Positions 1 to 6,673 of a stretch of 64,000 nucleotides of DNA are shown here, in pieces. The position numbers were made by a program, and so were the translations under genes. Under the pieces are notes generated by a model. The model saw only the letters and a program-made list of their open reading frames with translations, made no database searches and was not told where the DNA came from. The stretch lies in contig JAUNSC010000011.1 in the NCBI GenBank assembly GCA_030539395.1, forward strand, positions 19,083 through 83,082, given 5' to 3'. The stretch is from Eubacteriales bacterium. Lineage in GTDB: Bacteria; Bacillota; Clostridia; Lachnospirales; Lachnospiraceae. The stretch's first letter is position 1; every line of letters starts with the position of its first letter.

Positions 1-605
1 GTATGCAAAATGCCATTTTTGCAGTTGCAAATCTGTTCATCCAGGTAGGTGTGAATTCATTTGATGATTCTGTGGTGGCCGGAAATTCAGCGGCAGCAAA
101 TGCAGATACTCTCGTATATGATATTATGGCGGCTTTTTACACGGGATGCGGCAGTTTTATGGGACAAAATTATGGTGCGCGAAAAAAGAAACGTGTATTG
201 CAAAGTTATTTTGTCAGCCTGGCATATTCTTTTGGAGTGGGACTTTTGATCGGACTGGCACTGATGTTTGCCGGAGAAGGATTCCTGTCTCTTTTCACAA
301 ATGATCCGGTCGTTGCGCAGGCTGGCATGAAAAGATTGCAGATCATGGGATTTTCCTACTGTATTTCAGCATTTATGGACTGTACGATTGCGGCATCAAG
401 AGCAATGGGAAAAAGCCTTGCACCGACGGTCATAGTAATTCTCGGTTCCTGCGTTTTCCGTATTGTCTGGGTATATACGGTCTTTGCACATTTCAGGACA
501 ATACCATCGCTTTATTTGCTCTATATCTTTTCGTGGTCTATCACGGCGATTGCAGAAATTATGTACTTTGCGCGCATATATAAAAAGCAGACAGCGTTGA
601 TGTGA
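1..605 (+). CDS. MATE family multidrug efflux transporter, 3' part
   Basis: This is the C-terminal 200 residues or so of a MATE-type inner-membrane drug or cation antiporter; the family is normally about 450 residues, so the gene starts upstream of the window. Several hydrophobic helices are visible, together with MATE-like text such as GQNYGARKKKRV near residue 53 and the charged end of the last helix. The frame is open from base 1, so the ATG at base 3 is probably internal. The stop is followed at once by a strong hairpin. The neighbour on the other side is a convergent ABC permease fragment. Substrate cannot be inferred. Confidence 0.9.
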   Translation, partial: MQNAIFAVANLFIQVGVNSFDDSVVAGNSAAANADTLVYDIMAAFYTGCGSFMGQNYGARKKKRVLQSYFVSLAYSFGVGLLIGLALMFAGEGFLSLFTNDPVVAQAGMKRLQIMGFSYCISAFMDCTIAASRAMGKSLAPTVIVILGSCVFRIVWVYTVFAHFRTIPSLYLLYIFSWSITAIAEIMYFARIYKKQTALM

Positions 606-642
606 TTTTTTATGGAATAGGAATTTCCTATTCCATAAAAAA
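606..642. terminator. Bidirectional terminator after the MATE gene
   Basis: A near-perfect inverted repeat (arm TTTTTATGGAATAGGAA, about 606-622, pairing with 625-641) has A-run and T-run flanks on both sides. It suits termination of both the MATE gene on + and the permease transcript arriving on -. Confidence 0.8.
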
Positions 643-717
643 CATATATCGCACTGTGGCTAAGTGAAAGATGGCTGCTCTGCTGCAGGCGGAGAATCTC
701 ACAAGCGGGATTCTTTT
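643..717. other. Short spacer, nothing recognised
   Basis: I see no gene, repeat or promoter between the terminator and the end of the split permease gene. The small + frame that opens at 664 overlaps the antisense of the permease fragment and has no ribosome binding site. Confidence 0.5.
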
Positions 718-827
718 TCATATTTTCTTCTGATACCATTTTTCTACAGCGCCGATCAGGCCGTAAAGGCCCATGGCAATGATGCAGAGAATGACAATGC
801 TCATCAGGACCCAGTCGAGTTTAAAGA
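718..827 (-). pseudogene. C-terminal fragment of a split ABC importer permease
   Basis: Read on the minus strand, this stretch encodes 35 codons beginning FKLDWVLMSIVIL and ending in EKWYQKKI and TGA. It is the last membrane helix and basic tail of a NitT/TauT (SsuC-like) permease. The rest of the same gene lies at 6672-7397 on the same strand. Joining base 827 to base 6674 gives GGA AGC CAG GTC TTT AAA CTC, an uninterrupted G-S-Q-V-F-K-L reading. The fragment has no start of its own and cannot be translated as it stands. The interruption is caused by the recombinase element between the two parts. Confidence 0.9.
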
Positions 828-858
828 GGTGTGCACACAAAATGATAAAATGAATATC
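824..858 (+). repeat. Left end (attL) of the recombinase element
   Basis: The AAGA core is followed by GGTGTGCACAC and an AT-rich stretch ending near ATATCG. Read outward-in it matches the reverse complement of the right end at 6635-6669 over about 30 bases with a few mismatches and one gap. The crossover is probably the AA dinucleotide inside the core, because the reconstructed circular site has its centre of symmetry there. Confidence 0.7.
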
Positions 859-921
859 GTAACGAAATTCTCTGCTGATTTTCAGACAGTTATATAGTTA
901 TAATTTACCATTCATTGATGG

Positions 922-1045
922 CATACAGAAGGGCAATCCCGGTAAATATAATCTGTCGGGAAAGATGAAATGCGGATACTGTGGAGAAACCTGTTACCGC
1001 AGGCCATGGCCGCTGGGCTGTACTAAAAGAGGTGATGAACAGTAG
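922..1045 (+). pseudogene. Frameshifted remnant of a large serine recombinase
   Basis: Bases 933 to about 998 are nearly identical to 5539-5605 inside the intact recombinase, in the zinc-ribbon region (NPGKYNLSGKMKCGYC). There are only a few substitutions, but one A is missing near 961 (GGGAAGATG against GGGAAAGATG). The missing base shifts the frame into a stop. After the ribbon start the sequence diverges and ends at TAG 1043-1045. It is a relic of a related recombinase gene lying at the opposite end of the element from the working copy. Confidence 0.8.
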
Positions 1046-1090
1046 ATGATTTCCAGTGCAGCTGATTATGCACAGGGAAGAAAAAATAAG

Positions 1091-1907
1091 TTACTCAACT
1101 TTCCCACCAGTAAATCTGGTGTAAATGCTTGATTTTTCAAGCAAAACAATAAATTAAATTGGTGCATTGACACAAAAATAGCACCTAATCTTTGGTATAA
1201 TAAGATTACCACATCAAAATCATCCCAAAAGAAGAGGTGCTAATCTTATGAGATTCTGGGGACCGGAATTGATGCAATCGGGATGGTCAAGCAGCTAAAA
1301 CAGCGCTACAATTACCAGGGCAAATATTATACGCTGCCGGAACTGCGCAAATTTGTACGTTTTGAAGGCAGTAAAAATATTTTGGGTTCTGTTATTGTGA
1401 CAACCAAAACGGGAATCCCGGTTAAGATTGTCATTGTACATAACCGTAATAAAAAGAGTGAGTGCCTGTACCTCCTTAGCACGGACTGCAGCCTCAGCGA
1501 TGGGGAAATCGTGCGCATTTATGGAAATAGATGGTCAATCGAATGTTTTTTCAAAGCATCTAAATCCTTTTTGAAACTCGGTACTGAATTTCAGAGCCGT
1601 ACCTATGATGCCATGGTCAGCCATACGGCGATTGTATTCACCAGATACACTATACTGGAATGGATACGCCGCAATGAAAATGATGAGAAAACCTATGGCG
1701 AATTATTCTTCATGTTCTGCGAAGATATCCAGGACATGGATTTAACAAATGCCCTCCAGAGCCTGATGGCTTTGTTTGTGGAGCATATTTCAACACTGTC
1801 AGCAGACATCACAGCCTGCATAAAAAGTAAAGTAACCGATTGGATGAACTCTCAGGCCGCATTTATACAGGCTTTATTTAGAAATATCTGCTGGGAAAGT
1901 TGAGTAA
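1091..1907 (+). mobile_element. Internally deleted IS4-type insertion sequence
   Basis: The two ends carry a perfect 16-bp inverted repeat, TTACTCAACTTTCCCA at 1091-1106 and its complement at 1892-1907. The 817 bp between them hold a leader with a GGTGC/GCACC hairpin near 1161-1185 and only the C-terminal part of a transposase. IS4 elements are normally about 1.4-1.6 kb, so roughly half is missing. With both ends intact it could still be moved by a full-length relative elsewhere in the genome. I could not define a target-site duplication. Confidence 0.8.
1248..1903 (+). pseudogene. IS4 family DDE transposase, N-terminal half deleted
   Basis: The start region (GAGGTG ribosome binding site, ATG at 1248) reads into a stop in its own frame after about 16 codons. 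In the other frame, from about 1258, it continues as TGIDAIGMVKQLKQRY and runs to the stop at 1903. The remaining 206 residues from ATG 1283 include the IS4 signature Y-x2-R-x3-E-x6-K within YGNRWSIECFFKASK, which supplies the catalytic Glu. The part holding the two catalytic Asp residues is gone. The deletion junction lies between the start codon and about base 1262. The product cannot be an active transposase. Confidence 0.8.
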
Positions 1908-1974
1908 GTTAGTGTACAAATAAAAAAAGTTGGGTTATACTATAAAAGAACAAAAAAAGAAAGGACGTGAGAAT

Positions 1975-3096
1975 ATGTCAAATTTCATAAAATCTATTGA
2001 TATAAAATCATTTCGTGGCATACGTTCTTTGAAACTGGATGACATACAGCAGATAAATATACTGACTGGTGACAACAATAGTGGTAAAACAAGTGTTTTG
2101 GAAATATTAGAAAATTTTGAAAGTCCGGACTATGTAGGAGGCTGGAGACCCTTGCTGAGAAGAGACAGCAGAATACCATCGACTTGGGGAATTTCATTTT
2201 ATGACGGTTTTTACAATCTGTTTGATATTGATTCTGAAAACAAAATAGTTGAGTATAGGATTTCTACTTTATCTGAAATGGTGACAGTTTCGCTTAGTGC
2301 AAAGACCGTGGAGGAAGAATTAACAGAGGAAGAGTACAATAATGCAATTGGTATGTCTTACAAATACTCAGGTGATGATAAAGACATGGACAATTCCATT
2401 TTATATCCGGTAAAGAAAATGGAATTGGAGGTAAGAATAAATGGCGCTGTAAGCGATACCTCAGAGATATATGAAGGACAAAGAGTATTAAAATTAAGTA
2501 AAATCGGAATATTAAAAGAGTATGAGAGAAAGAAAGTAGTATATATCTCTCCAATAAGACATGCTGAAGGAAGTGTGTATTTAAGTGAGATACTGAATAA
2601 TCCGGATCTATATGAAGAAATGCTCGTGGTTCTGAAAGAATATGATGAGGATATTATCAGTATTAACTATGATAATGATGATAACAGGTCAGGCGGCAGG
2701 GGAGTATATAAGATTTTGTCAAAAACTCATAAGAAAGCATTGCCGCTTAATGTATACGGCGATGGAATGAAAAAAGCTGTCTTACTGATGAGTGCTGTTG
2801 TCAAAGCTAAGAATGGAGTATTGTTATTGGATGAATTTGAAACGGCAATTCATACGTCTGCCATGGACAGAACATTTAAGTGGATATTGGAAACATGTGT
2901 AAAATTGAATGTACAGGTATTTATGACATCTCACAGTAAGGAGGCAATTGATAAGGTTCTGAAATGTTCGCCGGATATTCTGGATAAAATTGCTGTTTAT
3001 ACACTGTATAAGGATGAGTTGGGTTCCTCTGTCAGGAGATTGTCAGGAAAAAAGGCGATTGAAGTACAAGATGATATGGGATTGGAGTTGAGATAA
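1975..3096 (+). CDS. AAA15/OLD-like ATPase of a two-gene ATPase-TOPRIM module
   Basis: The protein has 373 residues and opens with MSNFIKSIDIKSFRGI, the beta strand typical of SMC/OLD-like ATPases. It has a Walker A GDNNSGKTS (residues 32-40), a Walker B LLLDEFETAIH near 282, and an MTSHSKEAI switch near 317. I chose ATG 1975 because AGAAAGGA lies 9 bases upstream; an in-frame start at 1930 has no such site. It is followed after one base by a TOPRIM-like gene, so the pair is co-translated. The family (AAA15, as in OLD nucleases, GajA, AriA of PARIS and RloA) powers or gates a nuclease or toxin. Here the TOPRIM part is on the separate partner. It carries no C-terminal TOPRIM itself. A role in phage defence is inference from architecture and from location on a mobile element. 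Confidence 0.85.
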   Translation: MSNFIKSIDIKSFRGIRSLKLDDIQQINILTGDNNSGKTSVLEILENFESPDYVGGWRPLLRRDSRIPSTWGISFYDGFYNLFDIDSENKIVEYRISTLSEMVTVSLSAKTVEEELTEEEYNNAIGMSYKYSGDDKDMDNSILYPVKKMELEVRINGAVSDTSEIYEGQRVLKLSKIGILKEYERKKVVYISPIRHAEGSVYLSEILNNPDLYEEMLVVLKEYDEDIISINYDNDDNRSGGRGVYKILSKTHKKALPLNVYGDGMKKAVLLMSAVVKAKNGVLLLDEFETAIHTSAMDRTFKWILETCVKLNVQVFMTSHSKEAIDKVLKCSPDILDKIAVYTLYKDELGSSVRRLSGKKAIEVQDDMGLELR

Positions 3097-3097
3097 A

Positions 3098-3847
3098 ATG
3101 AGAAGTATAATTTTATGTGAAGGCTCCACAGATTACGTTCTGATTCAATATTTCCTGAGAAAAGCATATGAGTGGGATGATTTTAAGGAGAATAGTGCAC
3201 TGAGGAACCGCTTCGGAATGGCAAGGATTTTGAAGCATTCCCAGACTGGTGATGAAGTGACCGTTACAGGGTGTCGCGGGTCCAGTGGCATAGTTACGGG
3301 ATTTAAATTCATTTTAGAAAGTAACAGTATAGCTGGGACAGAGAACGAAAGATATCGAAATATAGTTATTATAACAGACAGGGATGAAGTTGGAACAGAA
3401 AGTGAATTTGCAAATGAAATACAAAAGATCCTGAATGAGAAAGACGTAATCTGGGAATCACATATTCAGAATGATGTATGGATTTCATGTACACATCAAA
3501 ATGCACATGGAAGAGAAATCCAGTTCAGAATATTATTATTGGTAATTCCGTTTGAAGAGACAGGGGCATTAGAGACTTTCCTCCTGAATTCGATAGCAAA
3601 AGATGATACATATGATGCAAATCTGATAGAAAAGTGCAATGGATTTGTTGATAATATTGATGGTGAAAAACGATATTTGAATAAACGCAGATATGTTACA
3701 AAAGCAAAATTTGATGTGTATTTTTCAATCCGGACTCCGGCAGGACAGTTTGTGGAACGGCAGAATGTGCTAAGAGGAGTCAAGTGGGAGAAATATACAG
3801 ATATACAGGCATGTTTTAAAAAGTTGGGAGATTTATCAGGAAAGTAG
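3098..3847 (+). CDS. TOPRIM-like partner protein of the ATPase (putative nuclease/effector)
   Basis: The protein has 249 residues. The N-terminus RSIILCEGSTDYVLIQYFL contains the TOPRIM-style EGxxD (E8, D12). A second acidic motif ITDRDEVG supplies D94 and D96, and an ETGALETFLL segment follows in the middle. This layout resembles DUF3226/DUF4435-type and OLD-type TOPRIM folds, which chelate metal for phosphodiester chemistry; I cannot assign the exact family by eye. Its ATG is one base after the ATPase stop, so the two are one operon, closed by a strong terminator just after the stop. The expected biology is an ATPase-controlled nuclease or abortive-infection effector, which is inference. 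Confidence 0.7.
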   Translation: MRSIILCEGSTDYVLIQYFLRKAYEWDDFKENSALRNRFGMARILKHSQTGDEVTVTGCRGSSGIVTGFKFILESNSIAGTENERYRNIVIITDRDEVGTESEFANEIQKILNEKDVIWESHIQNDVWISCTHQNAHGREIQFRILLLVIPFEETGALETFLLNSIAKDDTYDANLIEKCNGFVDNIDGEKRYLNKRRYVTKAKFDVYFSIRTPAGQFVERQNVLRGVKWEKYTDIQACFKKLGDLSGK

Positions 3848-3850
3848 ACT

Positions 3851-3883
3851 GAGCTTGCTGCTTATGCAGCAGGCTCAATTTTT
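3851..3883 (+). terminator. Terminator of the ATPase-TOPRIM operon
   Basis: An 11-bp stem (GAGCTTGCTGC with GCAGCAGGCTC, one G-T pair) has a TTAT loop and is followed by ATTTTT. It begins a few bases after the TOPRIM gene stop. Confidence 0.85.
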
Positions 3884-3974
3884 CAGGAAAGCCTTAAATA
3901 TAGGATGATGTGTATTAAATCTGAAAAATTACTTAAAAATCAGCGCTGAAGTGAAAAGTTTATTTTCACTTTGA

Positions 3975-4307
3975 ACAAGGCCTCTTGGTAAACGCGAGGA
4001 TATTAAAATTGGTTCCAGTGTGATTATTATAGGTTATCCAAATTGGATAATGGATTCGCAACCTTATAGAGAAGAATGTAAGATTGTAAGTGCGAGGACA
4101 TATCTGGGATCAACACTTTATGTAGTAAATGGAAAAATTATACATGGGGCAAGTGGGGGAGTAGTATTAAATAGTCAATATGAAGCTGTGGGAGTAATAA
4201 AGGCAGGGGCACAAACCTTTGATGATGAAGAAACGGTTTTAGAAACGGGCTTCATATCGATTTTTGATGTTTTGGATAATTGTAAAGCACAATATGAGGA
4301 TGCATAA
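3975..4307 (+). pseudogene. C-terminal fragment of a trypsin-like serine protease
   Basis: The open frame begins after a stop at 3972-3974 and has no credible start; the first ATG at 4020 has no ribosome binding site. It encodes GSSVIIIGYPNW, then GASGGVVLNSQYEAVGVI, which is the oxyanion and catalytic-serine motif (GxSGG) of trypsin-like or Deg-like peptidases. The His and Asp halves of the triad are missing, so this is the last third of the gene. A short dyad (AAGTGAAAA at 3949-3957 with 3964-3972) lies just upstream near the truncation point. It may once have been a third gene of the cargo. As it stands it should be inactive. Confidence 0.75.
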
Positions 4308-4322
4308 AGCATCCTCGTTTTT
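4296..4322 (+). terminator. Terminator overlapping the protease fragment stop
   Basis: An 8-bp stem GAGGATGC/GCATCCTC (4296-4303 and 4309-4316) is followed by GTTTTT. The stop codon TAA lies in the loop. Confidence 0.8.
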
Positions 4323-4330
4323 GCTTATGA

Positions 4331-4364
4331 GCGATGTTAAATTTATCGTTATGTGTACACAGCT
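4331..4364 (+). repeat. Internal extra copy of the element's right arm
   Basis: The 34 bases match 6635-6668 with a single G/T difference, including the TGTGTACACA palindrome and the following GCT. Beyond base 4364 the sequence (GCAACGATAG) does not match the right junction, where CAAGACC follows, apart from a shared AA. It looks like the right end of an earlier or second element left inside the present one. Confidence 0.75.
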
Positions 4365-4539
4365 GCAACGATAGAACAAATATGGTACATTTCTCCGTTC
4401 ATATAGAGATCCTTTCTTTTGGCAAAATGTACGGAATTTTTCATAGAAAGGAATGATACATTAAACGGTAATGTGCATAAGATAAAGAAAAAACAGGTCG
4501 CCAATGTCTAAAATTCAAGTAAAGAGAGGCAGGATACTC
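4365..4539 (+). other. Leader region upstream of the recombinase genes
   Basis: This AT-rich stretch of about 175 bases has no recognised gene. A TACATTT/AAATGTAC inverted pair is visible near 4384-4390 and 4425-4432. It presumably holds the promoter for the small gene and recombinase, but I cannot pick a convincing -35/-10 pair. Confidence 0.4.
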
Positions 4540-4656
4540 ATGCCAATTAATGACAAGGACATACTCCAGAGAATTGCTGAAAACCTGTTTGAAAAAAAGC
4601 TTATTTCATATGAAGAATATCTGCGTATGCTCGCGCAGATTGAGAGGAATGGATGA
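4540..4656 (+). CDS. SHOCT-like small protein coupled to the recombinase
   Basis: The 38-residue product is MPINDKDILQRIAENLFEKK followed by LISYEEYLRMLAQIERNG. The second half has the SHOCT-type pattern in which a short helix and a LIS-x-EEY turn are followed by another helix. I chose ATG 4540 because AGGCAGGA lies just upstream; an in-frame ATG at 4504 would add 12 residues (MSKIQVKRGRIL). Its stop TGA overlaps the ATGATG of the recombinase, so translation of the two is coupled. Small genes of this sort often precede recombinases in Lachnospiraceae elements. A DNA-binding accessory or regulatory role is a guess. Confidence 0.6.
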   Translation: MPINDKDILQRIAENLFEKKLISYEEYLRMLAQIERNG

Positions 4657-6524
4657 TGCCGGATAACAATCTGAAAGCAGTCATCTATTGCCGCTGCAGT
4701 ACGGAGGAAGAGAGCCAGCAAAATGCACTTGTCCAGCAGGTTAAAGAGGCGCGGGAGGTTGTCCGTGCCAATGGCTGGCAGCTTGTCGGGGAATATGTGG
4801 AGCTAAAGAGTGGCACAACGACGAAAGGGCGTGATGAATATCAGAAGTTATACCGCGATTTGGCTGAGAAAAATTTTGACATCGTTGTGATTAAAAGTCA
4901 GGACCGGCTTATGCGTAATGTGAAAGACTGGTATCTCTTTTTGGATCGTATGGTGAATCAGGGAAAACGGCTATACCTGTACATAGAAAAGAAATTTTAT
5001 ACTTCGGAGGATTCACTGATTACAGGAATAAAGGCGATACTTGCAGAAGATTACAGCAAGGAACTCTCTAAGAAGATCAATAATGCGCATCGGCACCGTC
5101 AGACAGAGGGAACGAATATTATTCTGACGGGGAATGCGTATGGATTTCGGAAGACTGCAGACAAAAGGATAGAGCTTATTGAGGAGGAAGCGAAAGTAAA
5201 GCGCGCTATGTACAGGCTGTGTGCTCAGGGGTGTGGATGCAGAGCGATTGCGAATATTCTGTATGAAAAGGGATATCGTAACCGTCAGGGAAAGCGTATT
5301 TCTGAAACCATGATACGCCGTATTATCCGTAACCCCATTAATAAAGGAACGGTTGTGTTCAACAAAACGCACTATGATTTTGAAACTAAGCAGACTATAC
5401 AACAGCCTCCGGATAAATGGATAATACACGAAAACATGGTTCCAAAGACTGTGTCAGATGAACTCTGGGGGCAGGCGAATGCAGAGATGAATCGCCGTAG
5501 AGTGACAGGAAATACGGCGGGTAAATATCCAAAAGGCAGCAATCCCGGTAAATATAATCTGTCGGGAAAGATGAAATGTGGATACTGTGAAGAAACCTTT
5601 TACCGAAAATTTCGTTATAATAGTTCTGGTCAACAGGTAGTTGAATGGTGCTGCAGCCGGTATTTATATGAAGGGCGTATAGATTTAGAGAGAGCCAGAA
5701 GAAAAAATCCGCAGGCACCGGAGGATGCACTGGGATGCGATAATATTCACCTCAATGAAGAAAAGTTGAATACAGTTCTGGAGGATGTCTGCAAAGAATA
5801 TTACGACACCAGAAATGATAAAAATGTGATTGACAGCGCGGTAGAATTGCTTCGCAGAGCACTTACATCTGCACCGGCCGGAATTTTAGAGAAAGAACTG
5901 CAGGAGAAATTAAGTGCTCTGGAAAGCAGAAAGAATCTTCTTATGGAAAAGCTGTTAGATGGCGTCATATCGGACAGCGATTTTAAAAAGAAACGGAGGG
6001 ATATTGAGGAAAAGATAAGCCGTATACAAGAGAAACTGAAAGAAAATGAGAGTAAAAAGACACTGGAAGAAACGGTAGAACAGCGTATTACACAGATTAA
6101 AGCCAGACTGCAGCAGGATATCATGAGGAGTGCGCTGGTAGATCAGATGCTGGAGGATATCAGCAGCATTATTGTATTTCCTGAATACTTGATTATACGG
6201 TTTGAACCGCTTCATATTTTCGAATTGAATAAAGAACAAAACAAGATAGCTGCAATGGTGTCGAAAGAAAAACATTTTTCAATTGTCGTGGATATAAAAG
6301 ATATTTTTGACGGTAAAGCTTATATAAGAGAAGAAAAAGAACATATTATCCAGCGGATGAAAGAAAAACCGGATATCACGGTCAAACAGTTGGCAAAAGA
6401 AATGGATATTTCATTATCGTCCTGTCTGTACAGGGTTAATACGTTGAAAAAAGAAGGGCTGATTCAGTTTGAAGGAAAAGGCGGCCATGGAAAGTGGGTA
6501 GTATTGGCAGATCATTCCTCATGA
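4653..6524 (+). CDS. Large serine recombinase (integrase) of the element
   Basis: The protein has 623 residues. The N-terminal resolvase domain shows Y12, R14 and catalytic S16 in IYCRCST, and DRLMR at 84-88. A recombinase domain follows with GCRAIANILYEKGYRN near 190, then a zinc-ribbon from about residue 307 (MKCGYCEETFYRK, WCCSRY, GCDNIHL) and a long charged coiled coil at about 400-490. The last 65 residues look like a winged helix (ITVKQLAKEMDISLSS, NTLKKEGLIQFEGKGGHG), an unusual addition for this family. Its position 150 bp from the right end fits an integrase acting on its own attachment site. It should catalyse excision and insertion with a dinucleotide core. Confidence 0.95.
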   Translation: MMPDNNLKAVIYCRCSTEEESQQNALVQQVKEAREVVRANGWQLVGEYVELKSGTTTKGRDEYQKLYRDLAEKNFDIVVIKSQDRLMRNVKDWYLFLDRMVNQGKRLYLYIEKKFYTSEDSLITGIKAILAEDYSKELSKKINNAHRHRQTEGTNIILTGNAYGFRKTADKRIELIEEEAKVKRAMYRLCAQGCGCRAIANILYEKGYRNRQGKRISETMIRRIIRNPINKGTVVFNKTHYDFETKQTIQQPPDKWIIHENMVPKTVSDELWGQANAEMNRRRVTGNTAGKYPKGSNPGKYNLSGKMKCGYCEETFYRKFRYNSSGQQVVEWCCSRYLYEGRIDLERARRKNPQAPEDALGCDNIHLNEEKLNTVLEDVCKEYYDTRNDKNVIDSAVELLRRALTSAPAGILEKELQEKLSALESRKNLLMEKLLDGVISDSDFKKKRRDIEEKISRIQEKLKENESKKTLEETVEQRITQIKARLQQDIMRSALVDQMLEDISSIIVFPEYLIIRFEPLHIFELNKEQNKIAAMVSKEKHFSIVVDIKDIFDGKAYIREEKEHIIQRMKEKPDITVKQLAKEMDISLSSCLYRVNTLKKEGLIQFEGKGGHGKWVVLADHSS

Positions 6525-6634
6525 TGCCGCAAAAGAGAGAAACGTCAGAATCCCGACGGAAAATTTTTCGGATGTGATTAAAGAAATCATGCGCCGTATG
6601 GATAAGGGACAGCAGGCTCAAGCCATTTTTAAGG

Positions 6635-6673
6635 GCGATGTTAAATTTATCTTTATGTGTACACAGCTCAAGA
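6635..6673 (+). repeat. Right end (attR) of the recombinase element
   Basis: The arm GCGATGTTAAATTTATC plus TTTATGTGTACACAGCTC is followed by the AAGA core shared with 824-827. From 6674 onward the host permease gene resumes. Together with the left end it allows reconstruction of the circular attP (right arm, AAGA, left arm) and of the empty host site, which reads GTTTAAAGACCTGG. Confidence 0.75.

Larger units (their letters stand above)
824..6673 (+). mobile_element. Serine-recombinase element inserted in an ABC permease gene
   Basis: The element is about 5.85 kb, bounded by AAGA at 824-827 and AAGA at 6670-6673. Deleting one copy plus everything between restores the permease frame exactly. 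The two ends are imperfect inverted repeats of about 30 bp, each centred on a TGTG(C/T)ACACA-type palindrome, as expected for the P and P' arms of a large serine integrase site. Cargo, left to right: a frameshifted recombinase fragment, a deleted IS4-type element, an ATPase and TOPRIM-like gene pair, a protease gene fragment, an internal third arm copy, a SHOCT-like small gene and an intact large serine recombinase beside the right end. No conjugation genes are visible, so it is at most mobilised by other elements. Confidence 0.85.

Noticed and set aside
664-897. A 77-codon plus-strand frame near the left end of the element
   Set aside because: It lies opposite the real permease fragment, crosses the insertion point at 824-828 and has no ribosome binding site.
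4020-4307. The protease-like frame as an intact small gene
   Set aside because: Open frame extends upstream of the ATG with coding-like sequence, there is no ribosome binding site, and two thirds of the catalytic triad are missing.
6618-6671. The last 17 codons of the truncated permease as natural sequence
   Set aside because: They are encoded by the element's right arm and end in an accidental stop; the natural continuation is at 718-827.
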